Under the pieces are notes generated by a model that worked only from the letters and a program-made list of their open reading frames with translations, was not told the DNA's origin and did not search any database. Made by a program: the position numbers and the translations under genes. Below are positions 56,499-64,000 of a stretch of DNA of 64,000 nucleotides, piece by piece. Each line of letters starts with the position of its first letter. Positions within the stretch are counted from its first letter, which is position 1. Source of the DNA: Leptolyngbya sp. FACHB-261 (GTDB lineage Bacteria; Cyanobacteriota; Cyanobacteriia; FACHB-261); NCBI RefSeq assembly GCF_014696065.1, contig NZ_JACJPL010000027.1:620001-684000 (forward strand), read 5' to 3'.

Positions 56499-57572
56499 AT
56501 GCGGATCGCTCAGATTGCTCCATTATGGGAAACTGTGCCGCCGCCCGCCTATGGGGGAAGTGAATTAGTAGTCAGTCTACTGACCGATGAGTTAGTCCGG
56601 CGGGGACATGAGGTAACTTTATTTGCATCTGGTGATTCCACTAGCCTAGCGAAGATAGAATCTGTTCACCCTCAAGCCTTACGACTTGATGCATCAATTA
56701 AAGAACACCCAATTTACGAGATGCTGCAACTGGGGCGCGTGTATGAGCAAGCCCAGGAGTTTGATATTATTCACTCTCACATCGGCTGTGCAGCTCTAGC
56801 CTGTTCCAATTTAGTCAAAACCCCAACTGTGCACACGCTCCACGGTGTGTTTACGCCCGATAACGAAAAACTGTTTGTACATGCTCGTAAGCAACCTTAT
56901 GTGAGCATCTCCAACGATCAGCGAGAGCCAAGATTAGGTTTGAACTACGTTGCAACCGTCTATAACGGCATTGACCTGGACGCTCATAAGTTCTATCCGC
57001 AGCCCGAAGAGCCGCCTTACCTTGCCTTCTTAGGCCGGATCTCGCCTGAGAAAGGAACTCACTTGGCCATTGAGATTGCTAAGCGCTCGGGTTGGCACTT
57101 GAAGCTAGCCGGTAAGGTTGACCGGGTGGATGTTGACTACTTTGAGCAAGAGATCAAACCCTTGATTGATGGGGAACAGATCGAATACCTAGGCGAAGCT
57201 AACCACGTTCAGAAGAACGCCCTAATGGGTGGTGCTGTCGCCACACTCTTTCCAATCACCTGGCGAGAGCCCTTCGGACTGGTGATGATCGAGTCGATGG
57301 CAGCCGGAACTCCTGTGATCGCGATGGAGTTGGGCTCCGCTTCTGAGGTTATTGCTCATGGCAAGACAGGCTTTTTGTGCCACAGCGTGGAGGGGTGCGT
57401 CGATGCACTTGCCAAAGTCCCTACGCTGAGCCGCTCTGCCTGCCGGGAACACGTCAAGCAACACTTCAGCGTGCAACGGATGGTCGATGGTTACGAAGCT
57501 GTCTATCGTCAGCTCATGGCAAAGCGCTTCGCTCAAAACGGGCACGCTCGCGGTGCGGCGATTGTTCGATAG
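56499..57572 (+). CDS. GT4 glycosyltransferase (PimA-like architecture)
   Basis: 357 residues. N-terminal Rossmann half: MRIAQIAPLWETVPPPAYGG, then LTDELVRRGHEVTLFASGDS. C-terminal half: FLGRISPEKGTHLAIEIAKR (nucleotide-sugar site), PITWREPFGLVMIESMAAGT (EX7E motif with the two Glu), GSASEVIAHGKTGFL. GT-B fold, retaining. No membrane span. Acceptor unknown; stands alone. Confidence 0.93.
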   Translation: MRIAQIAPLWETVPPPAYGGSELVVSLLTDELVRRGHEVTLFASGDSTSLAKIESVHPQALRLDASIKEHPIYEMLQLGRVYEQAQEFDIIHSHIGCAALACSNLVKTPTVHTLHGVFTPDNEKLFVHARKQPYVSISNDQREPRLGLNYVATVYNGIDLDAHKFYPQPEEPPYLAFLGRISPEKGTHLAIEIAKRSGWHLKLAGKVDRVDVDYFEQEIKPLIDGEQIEYLGEANHVQKNALMGGAVATLFPITWREPFGLVMIESMAAGTPVIAMELGSASEVIAHGKTGFLCHSVEGCVDALAKVPTLSRSACREHVKQHFSVQRMVDGYEAVYRQLMAKRFAQNGHARGAAIVR

Positions 57573-57738
57573 CCATTGCTCGCATTTACTTCCTAAAGGT
57601 AAAGGCTGCTTGGCTGATGGGTGAGTCTAGTGCTGGAGAGCTTCATCAGGAGACAGCGCTGAGACAGCTGAGACAATAGCAACCTGCTACAACAGCAAAA
57701 CAGGACCAATAACCGCCCTGCCCTGCCACCAGGCAGGG

Positions 57739-58884
57739 TTAGGTTTGTGTTTGGCTTTGAGGCGGAAAGCCATGCTGGAGTCTGCCTTCATCGGCATCAA
57801 ATTGCTTAGACGTTTTGAATAGCTCAAAGCGTCCGTCTGAGGCGTATCTAGCACAGCGATCGCGCAAAGCCTGCTTTTCGGTTTGAGTCATGGGTTGCAG
57901 GCCACGAGCAATGGCCAGGTTCTGCCGCAACACCTCTAGGGAATCAATGCCACTAACCACTGTTGCAACCGGCAGACTCAGCGCGTAGCGCAGAGCTTCT
58001 TGGGCCGTCACCACGCCTTGTTTTACGGCAGCTCCATTGCCGCTTAAGCTTTTCATGCCAATTGCGGCGATTTGTCGCTTGCTGAGTTCCGGCAGAACCT
58101 GCTTCTCGAAGCTCATAAAGCTGGCATCAAAGCAGTTGAGGGGCAGTTGTACGGTGTCAAACGGATAGTCGTAGGCGAGCATCTTGAGGTGGAGCGCCGG
58201 ATCCTTGTGGCCGGTGAAGCCGACGAAGCGCACTTTCCCTTCTTTTTTCGCCTGCTCCAAGGCTTCAATGGCACCATTGGGGCGAAAGATCATTTCTGGG
58301 TCGTTGTAGTAGACGACTTCGTGGATTTGCCACAGATCTACATAGTCAGTTTTAAGACGGCGCAGGGATTCCTCAAGCTGCTGCATGGCCACTCGACGGT
58401 CACGCCCGTGGGTGCAGACTTTGGTCATCAGGAACGCTTGGTCGCGCCGTCCCTGCAAGGCGTCGCCCATCCACTCTTCGCTGCGGTGGTTGTTGTATTC
58501 CCAGGCGTTGTCCATGAAGGTGATGCCGTTATCGATCGCTTCGTGCGTGATCCGGATCGCCTCCTCTTTGCTCTTGGCCTGTCCCAGAGTTGCGCCGCCC
58601 AAGCCGAGGGCAGACACCTGCACGCCAGTTTTGCCTAAGGGGCGACGGGGAATCTCTCCTGAGGCAGGGCGAGTTGGAGCTTGAGCCAGGGGAGTTTCAG
58701 CAGGAGTTTCAGTAGCAGGGCCAGAGGCTTCTGCGGCTTCAGCTTGGTCGTTGGATTGCAGGATGTGTTCTGCTAGTACGGCGCCTGCACCTGCACCAAT
58801 GAAGCCGATGCTTCTCAGAAGTTGGCGCCGATTCAGCTCCCAAGCTGAATTCTGCTTACTTGATTCATCCCGCTTGCTGGCCAT
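57739..58884 (-). CDS. aldo/keto reductase with twin-arginine signal
   Basis: Start at the ATG at 58884 (MASKRDESSKQNSAWE). About 381 residues. The N-terminus has NRRQLLRSIGFIGAGAGAVL, a Tat-type signal (RR then hydrophobic core), followed by an Ala/Pro/Thr linker. The catalytic domain is the AKR barrel: LGLGGATLGQAKSKEEAIRI, FMDNAWEYNNHRSEEWMGDA (Asp and Tyr), LMTKVCTHGRD (Lys), LWQIHEV (His). Probably a periplasmic or membrane-bound reductase; substrate unknown. tatA is encoded at 10.1 kb. Confidence 0.85.
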   Translation of the reverse strand: MASKRDESSKQNSAWELNRRQLLRSIGFIGAGAGAVLAEHILQSNDQAEAAEASGPATETPAETPLAQAPTRPASGEIPRRPLGKTGVQVSALGLGGATLGQAKSKEEAIRITHEAIDNGITFMDNAWEYNNHRSEEWMGDALQGRRDQAFLMTKVCTHGRDRRVAMQQLEESLRRLKTDYVDLWQIHEVVYYNDPEMIFRPNGAIEALEQAKKEGKVRFVGFTGHKDPALHLKMLAYDYPFDTVQLPLNCFDASFMSFEKQVLPELSKRQIAAIGMKSLSGNGAAVKQGVVTAQEALRYALSLPVATVVSGIDSLEVLRQNLAIARGLQPMTQTEKQALRDRCARYASDGRFELFKTSKQFDADEGRLQHGFPPQSQTQT

Positions 58885-59028
58885 AAACACCCCCAGATTG
58901 CGACTACTCCTTACAATCTGCTTTTGATGATCTCGAAACACCCTTCTCTGGGTGGGTTACCCAGTCGCCTGTGATGAATAAGGCTGCATTGTCTATCCAT
59001 GTCTCTATTTATTTGTCTGTTCAAGCTA

Positions 59029-59056
59029 ACAGCCACCCCAAAGCTGGAGTGGCTGT
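59029..59056. terminator. hairpin between AKR and Mn-catalase genes
   Basis: Arms ACAGCCACCCCA and TGGAGTGGCTGT (one mismatch) around a 4-base loop. Placed 121 bp after the Mn-catalase stop on the minus strand. A plausible terminator without a strong T-run. Confidence 0.5.
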
Positions 59057-59176
59057 GTAGGGTGGCTGTATTGAGCTGTATCTAGCTAAAGCTATGGAGC
59101 ACTTCAGGTCACTCCTACAGCTTTTCTAAGCAATACCTAGTCCCCTAGTGGAAGTCATTGAACTTGCAGTTCATGA

Positions 59177-59860
59177 TTACTTCTGTGGAGCTGGATCAGC
59201 AACGTACCTAAATTTGGGTTCAGAATTCCAAGGACCCCGTTGGTCTTGCCCATTCTGAGACAGGTTGTAGTAAATATCTACTGTGTCATCAGGTTTGATA
59301 TTGCCGAACATGGGATCAGTCAGCTTGCCCAAAGAATCCAAGGCTGACATGAACATTTGCGTATGCGAAATCTCACGGGTCAGCAAATGGACCAATGTTT
59401 TCTTGGTACCTTCATCAGGTGCCAGCTTAATCAGCTGTTCGTAAGTCTGACGGGCTCCGGCTTCTGCGCCGAGGTTGGCCCGCAAGTCACGCACCACATC
59501 ACCACCCTCGTTTACGTAGGCGGCAGTCCAAGCCGAACCTTGGCTATCTAGAAGGTGAGGACCAACACCCCGAACTGCAAATAAGGTGCTTTTGAAAGCT
59601 TCAGTTTGGTCTACGTTCTTGGTGTGCCCTTCGATCAGTTTGCCAACCAACTCTAGGTGGCTAAACTCTTCAATGGCAATGTCTTGGAGCATGTCACGGA
59701 TGCCCGCATTCTCGCAGTGAAATGACTGGACCCAATACTGCAATGCAGCGGTTAATTCCCCAGTAGCGCCACCAAACTGCTCAAGCAGCAGCTGGGCGAA
59801 ACGGGGATGAGCCTCAGCAACATTGACGGCATGAATTGGTTCTTTTTTGTGAAAAAACAT
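59177..59860 (-). CDS. manganese catalase
   Basis: Start at the ATG at 59860 (MFFHKKEPIHAVNVAE); nine further upstream codons are open but unlikely. 227 residues, the short cyanobacterial form. Ferritin-like four-helix bundle with the dimanganese ligands in TGELTAALQYW (Glu), IAIEEFSHLELV (Glu, His), LGAEAGARQTYEQ (Glu) and REISHTQMF (Glu, His). Breaks down hydrogen peroxide in the cytoplasm. A TGTTATCA half-site at 59879-59886, as in the rpaB-region operator, lies just upstream. Confidence 0.92.
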   Translation of the reverse strand: MFFHKKEPIHAVNVAEAHPRFAQLLLEQFGGATGELTAALQYWVQSFHCENAGIRDMLQDIAIEEFSHLELVGKLIEGHTKNVDQTEAFKSTLFAVRGVGPHLLDSQGSAWTAAYVNEGGDVVRDLRANLGAEAGARQTYEQLIKLAPDEGTKKTLVHLLTREISHTQMFMSALDSLGKLTDPMFGNIKPDDTVDIYYNLSQNGQDQRGPWNSEPKFRYVADPAPQK

Positions 59861-60226
59861 ACTCGTAGATCTCTGTTGTGTTATCAAAAGGGCCAGCGAA
59901 AACTTGCTGTTTAAGTGACTCTCTCTGGTAGCTTAGGTGAGGGCTGATACGAGAACCTTAGCCTTAAGGAAGAGTTGAACCAATAAGACCTCTATTCACA
60001 ATTAAATTAATTTACGAAGCATTTCTCAATATTTAAGCCGGTAGTGTATCGAGAATAAGTAATCTGCTCAGCTCAGACACAACACTCATTTGATAGACAA
60101 ACTGGTAGCTGTGAGGTCATACCAATTCTCTACATGAGAACTCCAACCAGGACCTCACCGCCTACGGCTCCTCCCCTGGGCAGGGGGAGGTTGGGAGGGG
60201 TCAAGTGTGTAGCGATAAGTCGAGCG
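59861..60226. other. intergenic region with a GC-rich palindromic repeat
   Basis: 366 bp. Contains the Mn-catalase promoter (minus strand) and the palindromic element at 60152-60202. No ORF beyond chance frames. Confidence 0.45.
60152..60202. repeat. GC-rich palindromic intergenic element
   Basis: A core CTCCCCTGGGCAGGGGGAG flanked by CACCGCCTACGGCTC and TTGGGAGGGGT. The core pairs as an imperfect hairpin. The sequence type resembles dispersed intergenic repeats seen in many bacteria, but dispersal cannot be judged from one window. Confidence 0.5.
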
Positions 60227-60325
60227 TCAGGCGTGAAAGTCAATCATAGGTTGGAGCAGCAACATAATCGCTCCCACACCTACGAAGGATAAGGTTACAA
60301 AAAGCAACATCTGATTCAGTTTCAT
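60227..60325 (-). CDS. 32-aa single-span membrane microprotein
   Basis: ATG at 60325, TGA at 60227-60229. AGGAG six bases upstream is an excellent ribosome binding site. The peptide is MKLNQMLLFVTLSFVGVGAI followed by MLLLQPMIDFHA: basic N-terminus, one span, acidic/His C-terminus. Size and topology resemble small photosynthetic or stress-related membrane subunits, but I match no known one. Confidence 0.6.
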   Translation of the reverse strand: MKLNQMLLFVTLSFVGVGAIMLLLQPMIDFHA

Positions 60326-60683
60326 AATGGTCTCCTGATTTGTCTAGATGCGTGATTTCCATTAATAATCTGCAATTATTTTTGGATCTTCTAACCCTTG
60401 CAGAGGTAGAGCCCTAAATTTTCTAACCCTCCAAAGGGTTGAGTTTTAAACAGAGCCAATTTAAATCAGGACTAGAAAACCCAAGCCTGAAGATCGTCCT
60501 TCTCTAGGAGGGTTTATTGAGTGAGCTTTTCTAAACAAACAGTCTCACTCCTATGGAAGTAGAGATATTACAAATGAGTAAAAGCAAATGAGTGCAAAGG
60601 AAATGACAAAACAGCCAGCGTCTGCTAGCTATTTTGTCATTTCACGTACTTGCAAAGAACTATATCAGCAGCTCTGAAGCGAA
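60326..60683. other. intergenic region with hairpin
   Basis: 358 bp upstream of the microprotein gene. It holds two near copies of TTCTAACCCT at about 60388-60428 and the strong hairpin at 60600-60643. No ORF is supported. Confidence 0.4.
60600..60643 (-). terminator. 16-bp hairpin downstream of the 85-aa gene
   Basis: Arms GAAATGACAAAACAGC (60600-60615) and GCTATTTTGTCATTTC (60628-60643) match at 15 of 16 positions around a 12-base loop. It lies 40 bp after the stop of the 85-residue gene on the minus strand. Probable terminator. Confidence 0.6.
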
Positions 60684-60941
60684 CTAGAGTTTGAAGTGAT
60701 AACGTTGGTCAATCCAAATTCTTGCTTCATCTTCGGAGCTAAACCGGTGGTGAGCTTGAGTCATTGGGTCGCAGATATGCCAGGTACCATTGCTTTCCTG
60801 CCAGACCTGCAATTCTTTCTTTTCAACGATCATTGCTTTAACCAATCTTTGCAAGGCTGTTTTCAAGACAGCTGATAGTAACTTTGAAGGATGAGAGGCT
60901 ACGGTTGTTCGGCCAAACAAAGCTGAAGAGGGAGAAGGCAT
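60684..60941 (-). CDS. 85-aa hypothetical protein
   Basis: Start ATG at 60941. The N-terminal half is basic and helical (LLSAVLKTALQRLVKAMIVE), the C-terminal half has alternating aromatic residues in WQESNGTWHICDPMTQ and ends DEARIWIDQRYHFKL. The second half looks like a small beta-sheet domain. No enzyme motif, no span. Family not recognised; the hairpin downstream supports it as a real gene. Confidence 0.6.
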   Translation of the reverse strand: MPSPSSALFGRTTVASHPSKLLSAVLKTALQRLVKAMIVEKKELQVWQESNGTWHICDPMTQAHHRFSSEDEARIWIDQRYHFKL

Positions 60942-61023
60942 GGCTAGAAAGGCTCCTGTCAGTAAATAGTTGTGAGACGATATCGAGAAGAAACAGAAAG
61001 AGAGAGTGTACTTACCAAGCGGC

Positions 61024-61170
61024 TTAGCTTTCGGTAATAATCCACTTACAAATCAATTTGCCATCAACTAAAAGCCATTTAGCTGTTAAGCTGCGTTTCT
61101 TGGGTTGCTGTATAGATAAATCTGGAGAATCAGTTCTAAGTTGAGTGTTTTGAAAAGTTAAAGGGCTCAT
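61024..61170 (-). CDS. 48-aa hypothetical protein
   Basis: ATG at 61170, TAA at 61024-61026, with GGAG seven bases upstream. The sequence is polar at first, then basic KKRSLTAKWLLVDGKLICKW, ending IITES. The C-terminal WLLVDGKLICKW motif resembles a small conserved cyanobacterial protein I have seen, without known function. It sits ahead of the 85-residue gene and could share its transcript. Confidence 0.55.
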   Translation of the reverse strand: MSPLTFQNTQLRTDSPDLSIQQPKKRSLTAKWLLVDGKLICKWIITES

Positions 61171-61511
61171 AATGCAACTCCAAGAAAGCGTTGTTGTTAA
61201 TCGGCCACAGAGCCATCACCTTAATAGTGAGTGAGTGAAAAGCATGTGCTCGTTGAGCGGTTGCTTCCAGAAGTTCTCTAGGTTTTGGTGTAGGCTCTCG
61301 GCGCGATGTGTTGAGGTGAAAGCGCTCCTTCGATTGCTCTCTTGTCTGTACAGAGGTAGAGGTTGAGCCAGATATGCATGGGGTTCTGGCTGAGAACTAT
61401 GAAGTTATGCTACATAAGCCTCTAGCTTCATCAGGCAAATCCCCGCGAATTTTCTGATGTCACTCTTTGCGAGTTTCTATAAGCATCTCTAACGAAACTT
61501 AGTTGCGGCAA
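61171..61511. other. intergenic region
   Basis: 341 bp between two small genes; contains simple sequence (GTGAGTGAGTG at about 61229) but no ORF, dyad or motif I can defend. Confidence 0.3.
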
Positions 61512-61701
61512 GGCAAAACTAGATGTCAGCGCGACGACAATTAGTTGTAGCGCGATGAAACTAAATGTCAGGCGGATGAAATCTAGTTTGAGGCTGACAG
61601 AACTAGATTTCAGCCTGATGAAACCTAGTTTGAGCGTGCTGAAACCAGATCTCAGCCTGATAAAACTAAACGTTGGCCTAACGAAACTAGAAAGCTAGGC
61701 T
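61512..61701. repeat. 21-bp tandem repeat, nine diverged units
   Basis: Nine head-to-tail units of 21 bp, with period exact over 61512-61679. Each starts near GATGAAACTAG and ends near CAGCCT. Units differ by several bases each, so the array is old. One reading frame stays open across it (see 61555). Confidence 0.85.
61555..61698 (+). CDS. possible heptapeptide-repeat protein from the 21-bp array
   Basis: ATG at 61555, TAG at 61696-61698, 47 residues: MKLNVRRMKSSLRLTELDFS then LMKPSLSVLKPDLSL. The same frame is open further upstream to about 61488. The translation is a seven-residue repeat with Leu or Met then Lys at fixed positions. Lack of stops in a diverged array favours coding, but there is no clear ribosome binding site. 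Confidence 0.3.
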   Translation: MKLNVRRMKSSLRLTELDFSLMKPSLSVLKPDLSLIKLNVGLTKLES

Positions 61702-61741
61702 GAGGCTCCTCAGTGTAAACCCGTAAAACTTGAGCAATCCC

Positions 61742-62181
61742 TCAGCGCTGCTCTTGTTCGCCTTCATCTTCAGATTGAAGTCGGGCTTCATCCTCAAGTT
61801 GAAGACTTCCGACTGCTGCCTCCCAGTCTTGAAGCAATCCCTCGTAGTATTCGCAGCGCAATCTGAGGCGCTCAATCCGTCGATTGGCCTCTTGAATGGC
61901 ATTCTGCAAGTTTGTTTCGGCTTCGAGGATCTGATCCTTGCAGTCTTCAATCAGCCCTCGCAGCGTTTTCCCAGGAGTCGGAGGGTCGAGTCGTTGGTGT
62001 TTAGCTTCGAGTTCAGCTCCGGACGGTACTGCCCCCGTACAAATTGCTCGACCAATTCGCTCTTGCTGAGATTGGCTGCTTTCGCTTGCTCCTCCAGACG
62101 CTCGATTGCCGTCTGAGTCATGGATAGGCCGATTACCTTCTTGTTTTCGCCGTGAACGCCGTGCTTGGCCTTTCTGCCCAT
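61742..62181 (-). CDS. ribbon-helix-helix-like protein needing a -1 frameshift (about 146 aa)
   Basis: ATG at 62181. The first frame gives MGRKAKHGVHGENKKVIGLS and QTAIERLEEQAKAANLSKSE, an RHH-like DNA-binding region, then stops at 61951. The -1 frame from the slippery site at 61966-61972 continues as TLRGLIEDCKDQILEAETNL, a long coiled coil ending in an acidic tail at 61742. Together they make a plausible dimeric regulator. The operator-like repeats at 62198-62281 lie directly upstream. Whether the shift is programmed or a deletion is unresolved. Confidence 0.6.
61966..61972 (-). promoter_or_regulatory. candidate -1 slippery heptamer G GGA AAA
   Basis: In the zero frame of the RHH gene the codons are CTG GGA AAA CGC, which fits X XXY YYZ. 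Slippage would read ACG next, the frame carrying the coiled coil. A weak CTGAT/ATCAG stem lies downstream. A missing A in the run would look the same. Confidence 0.35.
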
Positions 62182-62197
62182 CGTTCAATGTCATGAC

Positions 62198-62281
62198 ATT
62201 GCTCGAATAAAAGATAACAAAACCCAGGTTTGCATATTATTCGAGCAATATTATTTTGATCGAGAAGATTATTCGAGCAAT
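62198..62281. promoter_or_regulatory. three-copy operator between divergent genes
   Basis: TTATTCGAGCAAT occurs at 62237-62249 and 62269-62281, and its inverse ATTGCTCGAATAA at 62198-62210, all exact. The two direct copies are 32 bp apart (three helical turns). They occupy the space between the RHH gene (minus) and the gene at 62288 (plus), so they probably bind the RHH protein. Confidence 0.7.
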
Positions 62282-62287
62282 GGGCGC

Positions 62288-62491
62288 ATGACAGAACAAC
62301 TCAGCGAGAAATACCAACAGATCCTTAACCCTTGGGCAATCACCCGCCGCTCACCCAACAGCGTTTGCAGCACCGTCATCGCTCGCTTTCGCAGACGCAC
62401 AGACGCCGAAGGACATTTACAAGCCCTTCGGCGCACAGTCCCCAGCCTCGACTTTGAAGTCGTCTGGGACGCGATTGAAGATCGCCCTTGA
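62288..62491 (+). CDS. 67-aa hypothetical protein
   Basis: Start at the ATG at 62288 (MTEQLSEKYQQILNPWAITR), seven bases past the last operator copy; the frame is open further up through the operators. IARFRRRTDAEGHLQALRRT and LDFEVVWD resemble short cyanobacterial proteins with a ferredoxin-like alpha/beta pattern. No function known. Stop is 5 bp from the stop of the next, convergent gene. Confidence 0.65.
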   Translation: MTEQLSEKYQQILNPWAITRRSPNSVCSTVIARFRRRTDAEGHLQALRRTVPSLDFEVVWDAIEDRP

Positions 62492-62496
62492 GAAAC

Positions 62497-63900
62497 TCAG
62501 ACCAACTTGATCCGCTCTCCCAACTCCAGACCGTACCAATTCCGCACCGCTAACCACACCGCCGAAAGCAAACCTGCCAGACTCAAAGTCAGCCCCGTAT
62601 AAGGCACTAACAATCCCAGCACCGGTAACACAGCCCCCGCCAGCGTACAAACCACCGCCGCCAGAGACGCACTGCGGTTACGCGCTCCCAACCCCCAAGC
62701 CAAGCTCAGCAACACCAACGACAGCCCCGCCCAAGCCAGCTTGGCATCCACAACTCGGCTCAGATAAGTCAACGCCAGTAAACAAGCAAAAAACACCCCC
62801 GCTGCAATCGCCACATTGCGCAACGGCAACGGCAGCGACAAATACAACAGCAGCAACCACCACAAAAACACCGCCGGAGCCAGCAACAGCAAACGCGGCA
62901 ACACACCCGTATTCAAAATTGGTCCCGTCGCCGTAAACACACCAAAGGGATTGCTCACAGAAACATTGTCCTGAAAAACCCAGGTGAAGGCCTTGCCCTG
63001 CCCGCGTGAGTTAATGCCATTAGGCGCAATGCCACTGGCAAAGTCAGCATTAGGGAAATTGGCATTCGCCGTCAGACGAAAATTCGACAGCAATTGCCCC
63101 CCAGCGTTATAAACCCAACGGGGTGCCCCCTGCGCCTGATAGGTCACGCGGAAACTGGTCTCCGCACCAGGCTCTAACCGCATCGGAAAGCTATAGTTGC
63201 CCGGATTAGCCAGTTGAAGCCGAGTTCCCTCACGTTCTACTCGCAAATTTTGCAGCAGCGAATAGCCACTGGGCGGTGCAACTTCAAAGAACAAGTCTTG
63301 GGCTTTTGCCAAAGAATTACGCACTCGGTAGTCAGCTGCAAAATCAATGCGGTAATTGTTGCGTCGGTCTTGAAGGTTCTGAGCTTGATCGATCGTGACC
63401 TGAATTTCAGACCCCTCCAGAGCCAGAAAGCGGGGAACCTCGCGCTTTTCTTCCCTTTGCACCAATCGATTGTCAATCTGAACCGTGTAGGTGTAAGGCT
63501 CTTGAATCAGGTAGCGCACCTGGGGCGCCGTTTGCTCCATCCGGTCCCCAGCTACTGTGGCTGCTACTTGGGCCACCCGCGCCTGCTCCCAATTGTGGTA
63601 GCGGTTGCCCAATGTAGAACAGAGAAAGAAACCCGAAATCAGCAAGATCAGTACCAGAAAACCATGCTGAAATGCCCGCAACAGAGCCGAATAGCGAACG
63701 GCCCACTCGCCTGTAAAAATAGCCTGTTCTGGTTCAGTACGATGTAGGGCAAGGCTCAACAGAGCCACCACTAAACCTAGGGCCAGGGCTAACATCGTCA
63801 GAGTCAGAAAGGAACTGAGCACCTGCGAACCCAAACGCATCAAAGTCTGTGGATGGGTGAGATCGGGCAAGCCGGGAATGCCCTGAGAAGTTGGGAACAT
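62497..63900 (-). CDS. large membrane protein, CreD-like topology
   Basis: 467 residues. Two N-terminal spans (about 31-55 and 72-95), a ~230-residue extracytoplasmic beta-rich domain (NRLVQREEKREVPRFLALEG, LEPGAETSFRVTYQAQGAPR), then five to six C-terminal spans. The layout recalls CreD-type inner membrane proteins, but I do not see family motifs strong enough to name it. The upstream 100 bp to the window end hold its promoter. Confidence 0.65.
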   Translation of the reverse strand: MFPTSQGIPGLPDLTHPQTLMRLGSQVLSSFLTLTMLALALGLVVALLSLALHRTEPEQAIFTGEWAVRYSALLRAFQHGFLVLILLISGFFLCSTLGNRYHNWEQARVAQVAATVAGDRMEQTAPQVRYLIQEPYTYTVQIDNRLVQREEKREVPRFLALEGSEIQVTIDQAQNLQDRRNNYRIDFAADYRVRNSLAKAQDLFFEVAPPSGYSLLQNLRVEREGTRLQLANPGNYSFPMRLEPGAETSFRVTYQAQGAPRWVYNAGGQLLSNFRLTANANFPNADFASGIAPNGINSRGQGKAFTWVFQDNVSVSNPFGVFTATGPILNTGVLPRLLLLAPAVFLWWLLLLYLSLPLPLRNVAIAAGVFFACLLALTYLSRVVDAKLAWAGLSLVLLSLAWGLGARNRSASLAAVVCTLAGAVLPVLGLLVPYTGLTLSLAGLLSAVWLAVRNWYGLELGERIKLV

Positions 63901-64000
63901 AAGGAGTTAATCACTGAAGAAGTTCGTAGCACATCTTCCTCAGACGTACAGGCTCGATCTGGAGTTTCTGACAAACATTCGCAGTCCTTAACTACTCATA
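63901..64000. other. upstream region of the last gene, cut by window end
   Basis: About 100 bp ahead of the membrane protein gene. CTCCTTAT (63900-63907) reads as a Shine-Dalgarno-like ATAAGGAG on the minus strand directly before its ATG. Nothing else seen. Confidence 0.4.

Noticed and set aside
61512-61701. 21-bp repeats as a CRISPR array
   Set aside because: Units are contiguous with no spacers and diverged; no cas genes nearby.

Overview
The window comes from a cyanobacterial chromosome. Diagnostic genes are geranylgeranyl reductase (chlP), a tocopherol cyclase, an RpaB-type response regulator, an aspartate kinase with four ACT repeats, HpsE-like glycosyltransferases, a cyanobacterial-type manganese catalase and a Uma2 endonuclease. 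Coding density is high and base composition looks moderately GC-rich. HIP1-type GCGATCGC octamers occur but are sparse. I saw no transposase, integrase, phage gene, rRNA or CRISPR array. Two tRNA genes are present, Leu(GAG) and Ala(CGC).

Layout. 0-11.4 kb is housekeeping: alaS, a GGDEF response regulator, a bcp/VanY/stand-alone M41-like peptidase operon, rpsN, tRNA-Leu, chlP, a GntR regulator, tatA, and a sensor kinase broken by two compensating frameshifts. 11.7-28.9 kb is a surface-polysaccharide locus, all on the + strand: two HpsE-like GT2 enzymes, an alkaline-phosphatase-superfamily hydrolase, five GT39-type membrane glycosyltransferases (two paralogous pairs plus one single), three more GT2 enzymes and a TVP38/DedA-type protein. 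Its likely logic is that polyprenyl-phosphate sugars made by the GtrB-like GT2 feed the multi-membrane-pass GT39 enzymes.

28.9-35.8 kb is the most interesting stretch. A tightly packed minus-strand operon encodes two hypothetical membrane proteins, a membrane-fused SpeE-like aminopropyltransferase, DUF4178, S-adenosylmethionine decarboxylase, a lipoprotein with two sulfite-oxidase-like domains, and a HAMP-linked class III nucleotide cyclase. A DUF350 gene diverges from its head. I read this as a membrane-associated polyamine-type modification system joined to an envelope oxidoreductase-fold protein and a cyclic-nucleotide output.

36-59.9 kb is mixed chromosome: VOC protein, quinone oxidoreductase, AlkA-like glycosylase, a barrel-like exported protein, rpaB-like regulator, a CopG-like repressor, tRNA-Ala, tocopherol cyclase, a GT-C-like membrane protein, murE, Uma2, lysC, a FAS1 protein with a Pro-Gly-Thr repeat linker, a five-PAS histidine kinase with a coupled 33-aa leader, a TPR protein, GT4, a Tat-type aldo/keto reductase and Mn-catalase. 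60-62.5 kb is a gene-poor stretch of tiny genes, palindromes, a 21-bp tandem repeat and a ribbon-helix-helix gene facing a triple operator-like repeat. A large unassigned membrane protein closes the window.

Three genes are split by apparent frameshifts. Two of them sit exactly on in-phase -1 slippery heptamers, so programmed frameshifting, pseudogenisation and homopolymer sequence error all need to be weighed.
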